A DNA stretch of 13,476 bases from DATNIC01 sp035604635 (lineage in GTDB: Bacteria > Vulcanimicrobiota > Vulcanimicrobiia > Vulcanimicrobiales > Vulcanimicrobiaceae). A program made the position numbers and the translations under genes. The notes beneath the pieces were generated by a model. It saw only the letters and a list, made by a program, of their open reading frames with translations, was not told the DNA's origin and ran no database searches. Location of the stretch: positions 1-13,476 of the forward strand of contig DATNIC010000140.1 of NCBI GenBank assembly GCA_035604635.1, read 5' to 3'. Below are positions 1-6,523 of the stretch, piece after piece; positions within the stretch are counted from its first letter, which is position 1, and every line of letters starts with the position of its first letter.

Positions 1-111
1 GCGATCGCCGACCGTCAGGCCGACGACGTCGACGTAGAAGTCCTTAGTGGCCTCGCATACGGCCGTAGTGATGTTGACGTGGTCGAGTCGTTGAGCGCCT
101 ACTTTACCCAT
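1..111 (-). CDS. VOC-superfamily (glyoxalase/bleomycin-resistance/extradiol dioxygenase fold) protein, N-terminal fragment
   Basis: The gene runs off the left edge, so only the first 37 residues are visible. The reverse strand reads MGKVGAQRLDHVNIT, then a stretch ending FYVDVVGLTVGDR. The pattern 'LDHV.I...(~10 residues)..FY.dvvGL.vgdR' is the classic first beta-alpha-beta unit of a vicinal-oxygen-chelate domain. His11 of 'LDHV' is in the position of the usual first metal ligand. VOC proteins include glyoxalase I, fosfomycin/bleomycin resistance proteins and class I extradiol dioxygenases; 37 residues cannot decide between them. The ATG at 111-109 lies 1 nt after the stop codon of the upstream small gene (TAA-C-ATG), so the two are probably co-transcribed and translationally coupled. 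No separate ribosome binding site is obvious. Confidence 0.75.
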   Translation of the reverse strand, partial: MGKVGAQRLDHVNITTAVCEATKDFYVDVVGLTVGDR

Positions 112-112
112 G

Positions 113-400
113 TTAGGGTAAAGGATAGCGGCGCCAAGGTATCCTGCTCAAGGGGACCCCGGCCAAGACTTTCGGGACGTCGACGTGGCCGTAGAAGCGG
201 ACGTGGCCGTTCCATTCCCGCGCCATCAGGGCGACCGGCATGCCTGGGAAAACCCGCTCCTCTAAGAGGAGGACGAGCCGTTCGGCTTCGGTCGGATCGT
301 GGAGGACGCTCGGTGAGACGGTCGCGAGTGCGAAGGTGGTGCCTCGCTCGTTGATGACCGCCCCCTCGAGGGTCACCGGCGGTTGCGAAGTTGTAAACAT
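113..400 (-). CDS. Small hypothetical protein (95 aa)
   Basis: I do not recognise this protein. It has 95 residues, no signal peptide and no membrane segment. The middle alternates short hydrophobic stretches with a conserved-looking core (VINERGTTFALATVSPSV; then EERVFPGMPVALMAREW; then GHVRFYGHVDVPKVL), suggesting a small, mostly beta fold. It is rated real because it sits in the same direction as msrB upstream and the VOC gene downstream. Its stop lies 1 nt before the VOC start, and its composition looks like protein rather than the Arg/Pro-rich shadow frames around it. The ATG at 400-398 has only a weak purine-rich upstream sequence (GAGACGG). It starts 98 nt after the msrB stop; that gap (401-498) holds no feature I can support. 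Confidence 0.55.
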   Translation of the reverse strand: MFTTSQPPVTLEGAVINERGTTFALATVSPSVLHDPTEAERLVLLLEERVFPGMPVALMAREWNGHVRFYGHVDVPKVLAGVPLSRIPWRRYPLP

Positions 401-498
401 ACCCCGTCTCTAGATAATCGGTGTACGCTGTTAAGATTTCATAAAGCCGAGAGGAAAACCCTTGACAGCGCGCAACCGTGCTCCCCGTCACGCCACCT

Positions 499-897
<399 letters not shown>

Positions 898-1014
898 TGC
901 CGGCCTCCAATGCGGGACCCCCTCGAGCAGTGCGAGGATGGCAGCCATAAACTGTGTCCGTAGCATAGCCCCTCCAGCCTACGCCATTCAGCTTCGCGAA
1001 GGCTGTATTCCCGC

Positions 1015-2007
1015 TTACGGGACGACGACCGCGGCGCCGTCGATCGCGTCGTTCTTCACCGCGAGCAGGGCTTCGTTGGCCTCGGCGAGCGGAAAACGCG
1101 TGATTTTTGGCCGTAAGTCGATCTCTTCGGCCAGCCGCAAGAAATCGATCGCGTCTTGCCGGGTCATGTTCGCAACGCTACGGATCTGGCGCTCGCCCCA
1201 CAGGAGCGAATCGTAGTCGAACGCCGGAATCCGATCGAGATGGATCGCGTTGATCGCGACGACGCCGCCCTTGCGCAGCGCGCCCAGCGCCGCGACGACG
1301 ACGTCGCCGCTCGGCGCAAAGGTGACCGCACGGTCGAGCTTCACGGGTGGAGTGTCGGTCTCGCCGCCGACCCAAAGCGCGCCGCGCTCGCGCGCGAGCC
1401 GTTGATGGGATGCGCCGCGCGTCGCAACGTAGACCTCGCAGCCCCATGCGTGCAGGACGTCGATCGCCAAGTGCGCCGATGCGCCGAAGCCGTACAACCC
1501 GACGCGCTCGCCGCGTTCGACGCCTGCGACGCGAAGCGCGCGAAAACCGATGATCCCCGCGCACAGGAGCGGCGCGACCTGATCGTCGTGCAGCTTCGCC
1601 GTCAGCGGATAGACGAAGTCGCTGCGGGCAAGCGCGTACTGCGCGTATCCCCCGTCGACGTCGTAGCCGGTAAACGAGATCGCATCGCAGAGATTCTCGT
1701 GACCGCTCCGGCAATAGGAGCAGCTCCCATCGGTTCCGGCGATCCACGAAACGCCGACCCGGGTCCCCAGTGGCAGAGCCTCCGTCGCGCCGCCGGCCAC
1801 CTCGCCGACGACTTGGTGACCAGGGACAAGGGGGCTGCGGTGCGGCGGGAGCTCTCCCTCGCAGATGTGCAAGTCCGTCCGGCATACTCCGCAGGCTCGA
1901 ACGGCTAAAAGCACCGTCCCCGGGCGAGTCCGCGGGTCCGGGATTTCGTCGATCTGGAGCGGTCGCCGAGCGACCGGACCCGGCGTCTTCAAAAGCGCTG
2001 CTCTCAT
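1015..2007 (-). CDS. Zinc-dependent alcohol dehydrogenase (medium-chain MDR family)
   Basis: This 330-aa protein is a medium-chain dehydrogenase/reductase that would oxidise alcohols or reduce aldehydes with NAD(P). The N-terminal GroES-like domain carries the catalytic zinc ligands Cys42 (in 'CGVCRTDLH') and His64 (in 'PGHQVVGEV'), with Cys149 ('LLCAGIIGF') the likely third. The structural zinc lobe is Asp93-x2-Cys96-x2-Cys99-x7-Cys107, where the first position is normally Cys. The Rossmann motif GFGASA (173-178) binds the cofactor. The C-terminal pattern 'GGVVAINAIHLDRIPAFDY...ERQIRSVANMTRQDA...GAAVVVP' matches the zinc ADH subfamily that includes mycobacterial AdhA as I remember it. The true substrate cannot be read from sequence. 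The ATG at 2007 has no strong SD. It is divergent from the GGDEF gene across 52 nt and 117 nt upstream of msrB (measured to the 897 start). Confidence 0.9.
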   Translation of the reverse strand: MRAALLKTPGPVARRPLQIDEIPDPRTRPGTVLLAVRACGVCRTDLHICEGELPPHRSPLVPGHQVVGEVAGGATEALPLGTRVGVSWIAGTDGSCSYCRSGHENLCDAISFTGYDVDGGYAQYALARSDFVYPLTAKLHDDQVAPLLCAGIIGFRALRVAGVERGERVGLYGFGASAHLAIDVLHAWGCEVYVATRGASHQRLARERGALWVGGETDTPPVKLDRAVTFAPSGDVVVAALGALRKGGVVAINAIHLDRIPAFDYDSLLWGERQIRSVANMTRQDAIDFLRLAEEIDLRPKITRFPLAEANEALLAVKNDAIDGAAVVVP

Positions 2008-2028
2008 CGGAACCGTTTCGGCGCGTGA

Positions 2029-2039
2029 TTACTTAGTAA
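2029..2039. promoter_or_regulatory. Perfect 11-bp palindrome between divergent genes (candidate operator)
   Basis: TTACT-T-AGTAA is a perfect inverted repeat in the 52-nt gap between the divergently transcribed alcohol dehydrogenase (start 2007, minus) and the REC-GGDEF gene (start 2060, plus). This gap is AT-richer than its surroundings and must hold the promoters unless they lie inside the genes. The palindrome would suit a dimeric regulator acting on both genes, but no regulator gene lies nearby and no convincing -35/-10 pair was found. Confidence 0.3.
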
Positions 2040-2059
2040 GCATAGATGGCAACCCTGCG

Positions 2060-2971
2060 ATGCTGATTCTCTTAATCGAAGATAGCCCGGCCGACGCCAA
2101 AATCGTGCAGATCATGCTCGAGAGCTCGGACTTGAAGGATGACGCCCGGCTCATCCATGTCGAGTCGCTTGCGGCGGCCAAGGCGGACCTAAAAAAACAC
2201 ACGTTTGACGTCATCCTCCTCGACCTCGGACTCCCCGATGCGAGTGGGCTCGAACCGGTCATCAAGCTGCGAGCCGAGACGACGACCCCGATCGTCGTTT
2301 TGAGCGGCGCGGGTGACGAAGCGATTGCGACGATGGCAGTCCGCGAAGGAGCGCAGGATTACCTCGTCAAGGGGCACGTTGACGAGTTTCTCCTCAGCCG
2401 CGCCTTGCGCTACGCGATCGAGCGGGGAGAGGACGTCAAGCGCATGTCGACGCTGGCGTTCTACGATGCTCTCACCGGTCTGCAGAACCGGCAGTCGCTC
2501 ATGTTGAGCTTCGAGCAGGCTCTGGGGCGGGCGCAACGCGATCATTCGCCGGTCGCATGCATGTTCGTCGATCTCGACCACTTCAAGGAAGTCAACGACA
2601 CGCTCGGGCATCATGCGGGCGACCAAGTGCTGATGGTCGTTGCGCAGATTCTGCGCGATGCGGTCCGCGGGAGCGACATCGTCGCACGAATGGGCGGCGA
2701 TGAGTTCGTCATCGTCCTCTCCTCGATCAAGAAGCCGGCCGATGCGGCCGTCGTCGCCGAAAAGATTTTGCGCCACGTCAACCGGGCGATCGAAGTCGAG
2801 GGGAAACCGGCGCACGTCACCGCGAGCATCGGGATCACGTTCTATCCCGAAGATGCGCAGGATCAAGCGACCTTGATCGACCTCGCCGATCAGACGATGT
2901 ACGAGGCCAAGAAGGCCGGGAAAAATCGCTGCGCAGTGCGGGCGGAGCACCCGGCGCGCAGAGGAGCCTAG
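2060..2971 (+). CDS. Response regulator with GGDEF output domain (diguanylate cyclase)
   Basis: This 303-aa two-domain protein should make cyclic di-GMP from two GTP when its receiver domain is phosphorylated. The REC domain (about 1-118) has the acidic pair Glu7/Asp8, phospho-acceptor Asp55 (in 'DVILLDLGLPD'), Ser82 and Lys104. The GGDEF domain (about 130-290) has the entry motif 'DALTGLQNR' (136-144), 'FVDLDHFKEVND' (169-180) and the active-site GGDEF at 212-216. An inhibitory I-site RxxD (Arg203-Asp206) sits exactly five residues before GGDEF, so product inhibition by c-di-GMP is expected. No kinase gene is adjacent. The ATG at 2060 is chosen because the REC beta-1 strand starts right there; no SD is visible and the open frame upstream does not resemble a domain. 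The stop codon overlaps the convergent nadC stop. Confidence 0.93.
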   Translation: MLILLIEDSPADAKIVQIMLESSDLKDDARLIHVESLAAAKADLKKHTFDVILLDLGLPDASGLEPVIKLRAETTTPIVVLSGAGDEAIATMAVREGAQDYLVKGHVDEFLLSRALRYAIERGEDVKRMSTLAFYDALTGLQNRQSLMLSFEQALGRAQRDHSPVACMFVDLDHFKEVNDTLGHHAGDQVLMVVAQILRDAVRGSDIVARMGGDEFVIVLSSIKKPADAAVVAEKILRHVNRAIEVEGKPAHVTASIGITFYPEDAQDQATLIDLADQTMYEAKKAGKNRCAVRAEHPARRGA

Positions 2972-3798
2972 TCGAAGTCGAGCCCGATGTCGAGGGCCGG
3001 CGCGCTGTGGGTGATCCAGCCCGATGAGATCAGATCGACTCCCGTCTCGGCAATCGCGTGGACGTTCTCTTCGGTCACGCGTCCAGAAGCTTCGAGGATC
3101 GCGCGGCCGGCGGTCATCTTGACTGCTTCCCGCATCCGTTCGAGCGAGAAGTTGTCCAGCAGGATGACTTCGACTTTCAGATCGAGGCACTCGCGGAGCT
3201 GCGCGAGATCATCGACTTCGACTTCGGCCTTGACCAGATGCCCGACGGAGCGCCGAACCGCTTCGATCGCGGGCTTGATGCCGCCGGCGAACGCGATGTG
3301 GTTGTCCTTGATGAGAACCGCATCGTCGAGGCCGAAACGGTGATTCATTCCGCCGCCGACGCGAACTGCATACTTCTCGAGGGTGCGCAAACCCGGCGTC
3401 GTCTTGCGCGTGTCGATAATCTTCGCTTTGCTGCCTTCGATCAGACGGACGAAACGGTTCGTCGCCGTTGCAATTCCTGAAAGGTGACACAAGAAGTTCA
3501 GCGCGGTTCGCTCGGCGGTCAAAATGCCGCGCGCCGACCCGCGGATCGTCGCGATCGTCGCGTTCGGCTCGAGATCAGCACCATCGGCGAGGCGAGTCTC
3601 GAATTTCACGGCAGGATCGGCGAGGCGAAACGCAGTCGCGGCGACTTCGACCCCGCAGAGGCGGCCGGCTTTGCGCGCGCGCAGCGCGCCTGACGTCATC
3701 GCGCCTTCCGCGACGATTGCATCGGTCGTGATGTCGCCCGCGCGGCCCATATCCTCGAGCAGCGCGGCTCGGACGATCGGTTCGATCAGCAGTTGCAT
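2968..3798 (-). CDS. nadC: Nicotinate-nucleotide pyrophosphorylase (carboxylating), quinolinate phosphoribosyltransferase
   Basis: NadC converts quinolinate and PRPP to nicotinate mononucleotide, CO2 and pyrophosphate, the step where de novo NAD synthesis joins the salvage pathway. The 276-aa length is normal for the family. The N-terminal alpha/beta domain (1-110) reads 'LLEDMGRAGDITT'. Signature blocks are ERTALN (96-101), DTRKTTPGLR (129-138), Lys142 with 'RVGGGMNHR' (146-154), 'LIKDNHI' (162-168), then 'VEVDDL' and 'LLDNFS'. The end 'EASGRVTEENV...GVDLISSGWITHSAPALDIGLDFD' is typical of this enzyme. The ATG at 3798 lies inside the end of the amidohydrolase gene (13-nt overlap) without its own SD, which suggests translational coupling. 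No nadA or nadB is in the window. Its stop shares bases with the stop of the convergent diguanylate cyclase gene. Confidence 0.96.
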   Translation of the reverse strand: MQLLIEPIVRAALLEDMGRAGDITTDAIVAEGAMTSGALRARKAGRLCGVEVAATAFRLADPAVKFETRLADGADLEPNATIATIRGSARGILTAERTALNFLCHLSGIATATNRFVRLIEGSKAKIIDTRKTTPGLRTLEKYAVRVGGGMNHRFGLDDAVLIKDNHIAFAGGIKPAIEAVRRSVGHLVKAEVEVDDLAQLRECLDLKVEVILLDNFSLERMREAVKMTAGRAILEASGRVTEENVHAIAETGVDLISSGWITHSAPALDIGLDFD

Positions 3799-4811
3799 TG
3801 CAAGAACGTGATCGCGCTCTCGCGCATGAGCGCCTGCGCGCCTTGGCCAAGGGCGCCTGCGACCGCCTCGACGTTTTCGTTCGGCTTTTGGATCCCCATC
3901 GGGAACGGGTAGTCGGAGCCGAAGACGACGCGATCGGGGCCGGCGAAGCGCGCGAGGAATTGGAGTGCGCCGGCGTCGTGGATCATCGTATCGAAATAGA
4001 ACTGCCGCACGTAGTGCGACGGCGGATGCGGCGCGGCCGGCTTGTTTGCCGGCGGAGCGACGTGCCACGAACGCTCGAAGCGGCTGAATTGGTACGGCAA
4101 AAAGCCGCCGCCGTGAACGAGTAAAAAGCGCAATTTCGGGAAACGCTCGAGGACGCCGCCCAGCATGAGTGCGGCCGCAGCGGCGGTCGTCGCGGATGGA
4201 TTGCCGTGCGAGATGTGCAAAAAGTAGCGCCGGGTGTGATCGGTCCAGCCGACGTCGACCGGATGGATGACGATCGCGACGTCGAGTCCGCTCGCCGCTT
4301 CCCAAAACGGATCGAGCGATGCGTCATCGAGCGTCATGCCGTCGACGTCGGCGCCGATCTGCACCGCGCGCATCCCGAGCGTCTTAACGGCGTATTCGAG
4401 CTCGGCGGCGGCCGCGTGGGGTCCTTGCAGCGGGACGGCGGCGGCGCCGAAAAAGCGGCCGGGATGCGCTTGCACGTATGCGGTCAGCGTCTCGTTTTGC
4501 AGGCGCGTGAACCACTTTGCGTCTTCGACCGGGATGTTGTAAGCGGAGAGATCCATCCAGCCGGCGAGGAGCTGCACGGCGACGCCCTGTTCGTCCATCC
4601 ACGCCAGGCGTTTGTCGATATCGGAGAGGCCGGGCGCGAGCGGCGCGTTAGCGGAGCGGCCGGAAAGGTGGACCCAGGCGCGGTTCTGGTCGTCGGTCTT
4701 TACGGTAACGTTATGCGCACCGTCGTCCTTGCGGATGGCGTCGATCAGCTCGCGGGCGACGTGATGGGCGTGCAGATCGACGATGCCGTCGTGCGGTGCT
4801 TGGTTGCTCAC
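3786..4811 (-). CDS. Amidohydrolase of the aminocarboxymuconate-semialdehyde decarboxylase (ACMSD) family
   Basis: The 341-aa protein belongs to the metal-dependent amidohydrolase-2 group of nonhydrolytic decarboxylases and hydratases. Metal ligands expected from the family are present: His14 and His16 ('DLHAHH'), His183 ('IHPVD') and Asp300 ('GSDYPFPMG'), plus the catalytic His233 ('VHGGGFLP'). Compared from memory with human ACMSD (His6, His8, His174, His224, Asp291), the spacing matches within one residue throughout. ACMSD decarboxylates alpha-amino-beta-carboxymuconate semialdehyde and so diverts it from quinolinate. The loop holding the substrate-binding arginine (human Arg47) does not align clearly, so gamma-resorcylate- or 5-carboxyvanillate-decarboxylase-like activity remains possible. 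The start is a GTG at 4811; a stop lies five codons upstream and the first Met is beyond the HxH motif. The gene overlaps nadC by 13 nt. Confidence 0.88.
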   Translation of the reverse strand: MSNQAPHDGIVDLHAHHVARELIDAIRKDDGAHNVTVKTDDQNRAWVHLSGRSANAPLAPGLSDIDKRLAWMDEQGVAVQLLAGWMDLSAYNIPVEDAKWFTRLQNETLTAYVQAHPGRFFGAAAVPLQGPHAAAAELEYAVKTLGMRAVQIGADVDGMTLDDASLDPFWEAASGLDVAIVIHPVDVGWTDHTRRYFLHISHGNPSATTAAAAALMLGGVLERFPKLRFLLVHGGGFLPYQFSRFERSWHVAPPANKPAAPHPPSHYVRQFYFDTMIHDAGALQFLARFAGPDRVVFGSDYPFPMGIQKPNENVEAVAGALGQGAQALMRESAITFLQCNC

Positions 4812-4880
4812 GACGCCCGAGGTTCAACGCCGCCGCGATGCGCGCCTAGCAAAGTGCTTGCTGACGACGAAACGCCGCTC
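4812..4880. promoter_or_regulatory. Divergent intergenic region between the amidohydrolase-nadC pair and the FGE gene
   Basis: These 69 nt separate two divergent transcription units, so promoters for one or both directions should lie here or just inside the genes. I could not find a convincing -35/-10 pair or operator. A GTG at 4854, in frame with the FGE gene, is an alternative start that would take up part of this gap. Confidence 0.35.
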
Positions 4881-5786
4881 ATGATTGCGATCGGGGGCGG
4901 TACCTTCACGATGGGCTCGGACCGCTTCTATCCTGAGGAAGCGCCACCGCATCAGGTGACGGTCGAGGAGTTCCGGATCGATCCGTATCTCGTCACCAGC
5001 GACGATTACCGTGCATTCGTCGAGGCGACGGGACATGTCACGGTCGCCGAACGTCCGCTCGATCTCTCCGGCATTCCCGGTGCGCCGGTCAGCTCGTTGC
5101 CGCCCGGCTCGCTCGTCTTCGTGCAAACCGCCGGTCCGGTCGATCTCGGCGATTCGCACAATTGGTGGAGGTACGTGCAGGGTGCGTCGTGGCGCCATCC
5201 GCAGGGGCCCGAGAGCTCGATCGACGGGCTCGGCGATCATCCCGTCGTGCACGTAGCGTACGAAGACGCGCTCGCGTATGCGCGGTGGGCCGGCAAGGCG
5301 TTACCGACCGAGGCCGAGTGGGAGTTCGCAGCGCGCGGCGGGCTCGAAGGCAAGCACTTCACGTGGGGCGATGAGATCGAACCCGGCGGAAAGATCATGG
5401 CGAATACCTGGCACGGCGAGTTTCCGTGGAAGCGCGTCGATCCGTTCGGATTCGAGCGGACCTCGCCGGTCGGTTCGTTTCCGCCCAACGGTTTCGGCCT
5501 TTACGACATGGCCGGGAACGCGTGGGAATGGACGGCGGATTGGTTCCGCCCGCATGAAGCCGTCGACTTCGAAAAGTCGTGCTGCGCTCCGCCGTCGGTC
5601 GAAGAGAGTTACGATCCGACGCAGCCGGCGATTCGGATCCCGCGCAGAGTCCTCAAAGGCGGCTCACATTTGTGCGCGCCCAGTTATTGCATGCGCTTTC
5701 GGCCGGCGGCGCGCATGCCGCAGATGATCGACACCGGTATGAGCCACATCGGCTTCCGATGCGTGAGTCGTGCCGAACCGAGTTAG
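4881..5786 (+). CDS. Formylglycine-generating enzyme (SUMF1/FGE family)
   Basis: FGE oxidises the cysteine in the CxPxR motif of type I sulfatases (and some phosphonate hydrolases) to formylglycine, which those enzymes need for activity. The 301-aa protein is one full SUMF1 domain: 'GGGTFTMGSDRFYPEEAP' (5-22), 'ALPTEAEWEFAARGG', 'ANTWHGEFPW', 'GLYDMAGNAWEWTADW', and the end 'HIGFRCV'. The two active-site cysteines are present as Cys265 and Cys270 in 'LCAPSYC', spaced exactly like Cys272/Cys277 of the Streptomyces enzyme. This separates it from SUMF1-fold proteins that lack FGE activity. A Cys pair in 'KSCCAP' is also typical. The ATG at 4881 places the domain right at the N-terminus with a weak SD; a GTG at 4854 would add nine residues. 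No sulfatase gene is in the window. The stop overlaps the stop of the convergent gene. Confidence 0.92.
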   Translation: MIAIGGGTFTMGSDRFYPEEAPPHQVTVEEFRIDPYLVTSDDYRAFVEATGHVTVAERPLDLSGIPGAPVSSLPPGSLVFVQTAGPVDLGDSHNWWRYVQGASWRHPQGPESSIDGLGDHPVVHVAYEDALAYARWAGKALPTEAEWEFAARGGLEGKHFTWGDEIEPGGKIMANTWHGEFPWKRVDPFGFERTSPVGSFPPNGFGLYDMAGNAWEWTADWFRPHEAVDFEKSCCAPPSVEESYDPTQPAIRIPRRVLKGGSHLCAPSYCMRFRPAARMPQMIDTGMSHIGFRCVSRAEPS

Positions 5787-6487
5787 AAGTGCTGAAGCAC
5801 GTTTCCGATCCGTCCGCCCGGCGGCGTGCACGGATCGCGCCCGACCAAGACGACGGGGCCGGCGCTGCCCCAATGTTGCGCCCCGGTGCCGTTCGGCGGA
5901 CCGGACTTCGACCACGTCGGCGGTGGCGGATCGGGATAGTAGGCCGGTGACGTCGTGGTCGTCGAGCTGGTTGCCGGGGTCGTCGCGACCACCGCGCCCG
6001 TCGAGGCTTGCGTGCTCGCGGCCTGATCGGCGGCTGCGGCGGGTTGGATTTGCGGCTTGAATGCCGGTTTGGGTACCGGCTTGGCCGTTGCTGCACGGGC
6101 TTCGATGTGGCGGATTTCGGCTTGCGCGGCGAGCCGCGGCGGGATCACGAGTGCGCGGTGCTTGGGCTGCACGTGCCGGCGTGCTGCGCTCGGTCGCGGT
6201 GGAGCGGTCGCAACCGTGTGCCGCGGGGTTTGTGCGGGCGTGAAGAATTTCATGACCATCGGGCTAATGAACAAGCCGACAGTGATTGAGACGATTGCCG
6301 TCCCGGCGAGCGCTGCGCTCCAGGACGTGCGCGTGCGCGCTCGCGCTTCCCTGTCTCTCTGCGCAAGCGTTCGAATAAAGAGCGACGGGTTTTCATCGAC
6401 GAGGTGGGCGGCGAACGCCGGATCTTCCAGCGACGCGAGCCGCTCGTCGAGAGCATCTATACCACGCGGCGGTAGCTCAATGGCCAT
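5783..6487 (-). CDS. Hypothetical single-pass membrane protein with Pro/Ala/Thr-rich extracytoplasmic tail (234 aa)
   Basis: I do not recognise this protein. Residues 1-55 form a charged, probably helical cytoplasmic part (RGIDALDERLASLEDPAFAA, then Arg-rich 'REARARTRTSW'). One membrane segment follows at about 57-82 (SAALAGTAIVSITVGLFIS and on). The rest is low-complexity, rich in Pro, Ala, Lys and Thr (KPVPKPAFKPQIQP; TTPATSSTTTTSP), as in envelope-spanning linkers. A short Gly-rich end follows with a single Cys ('GRDPCTPPGGRIGNVLQHF'). The positive-inside rule fits an N-in, C-out topology. The layout resembles envelope-spanning or anti-sigma-like proteins, but no family motif supports either. 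It is the last gene of a probable three-gene minus-strand unit, 36 nt after the secreted 165-aa gene. Its stop shares bases with the FGE stop. Confidence 0.72.
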   Translation of the reverse strand: MAIELPPRGIDALDERLASLEDPAFAAHLVDENPSLFIRTLAQRDREARARTRTSWSAALAGTAIVSITVGLFISPMVMKFFTPAQTPRHTVATAPPRPSAARRHVQPKHRALVIPPRLAAQAEIRHIEARAATAKPVPKPAFKPQIQPAAAADQAASTQASTGAVVATTPATSSTTTTSPAYYPDPPPPTWSKSGPPNGTGAQHWGSAGPVVLVGRDPCTPPGGRIGNVLQHF

Positions 6488-6523
6488 GTGTGCTTGACGT
6501 TTCGCGCGGGTGACGAGGACTGC

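Noticed and set aside
462..467. Perfect TTGACA -35 hexamer on the plus strand
   Set aside because: No matching -10 at 16-18 nt and no plus-strand gene downstream; genes here run on the minus strand.
985..1005. CTTCGCGAAG palindrome after the alcohol dehydrogenase gene as a terminator
   Set aside because: The stem is short with no T-run on either strand; it could be chance in GC-rich DNA.
1156..1908. 250-aa plus-strand open frame opposite the alcohol dehydrogenase
   Set aside because: It is a shadow frame rich in Arg/Asp/Ala with no motifs; the minus-strand frame carries all zinc and cofactor residues.
2189..3190. 333-aa minus-strand open frame across the diguanylate cyclase gene
   Set aside because: It is a shadow of the REC-GGDEF gene, Arg/Asp-rich, with no domain; the plus-strand frame has complete motifs.
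4036..4053. GCCGGC-TTGTTT-GCCGGC stem in the amidohydrolase gene
   Set aside because: GCCGGC is self-complementary and common in GC-rich coding DNA; it is internal and has no sign of function.
4206..4880. Long open frame in front of the FGE start (would give 526 aa)
   Set aside because: The extension lies antisense to the ACMSD-like gene and has no domain; the FGE domain begins at the ATG at 4881.
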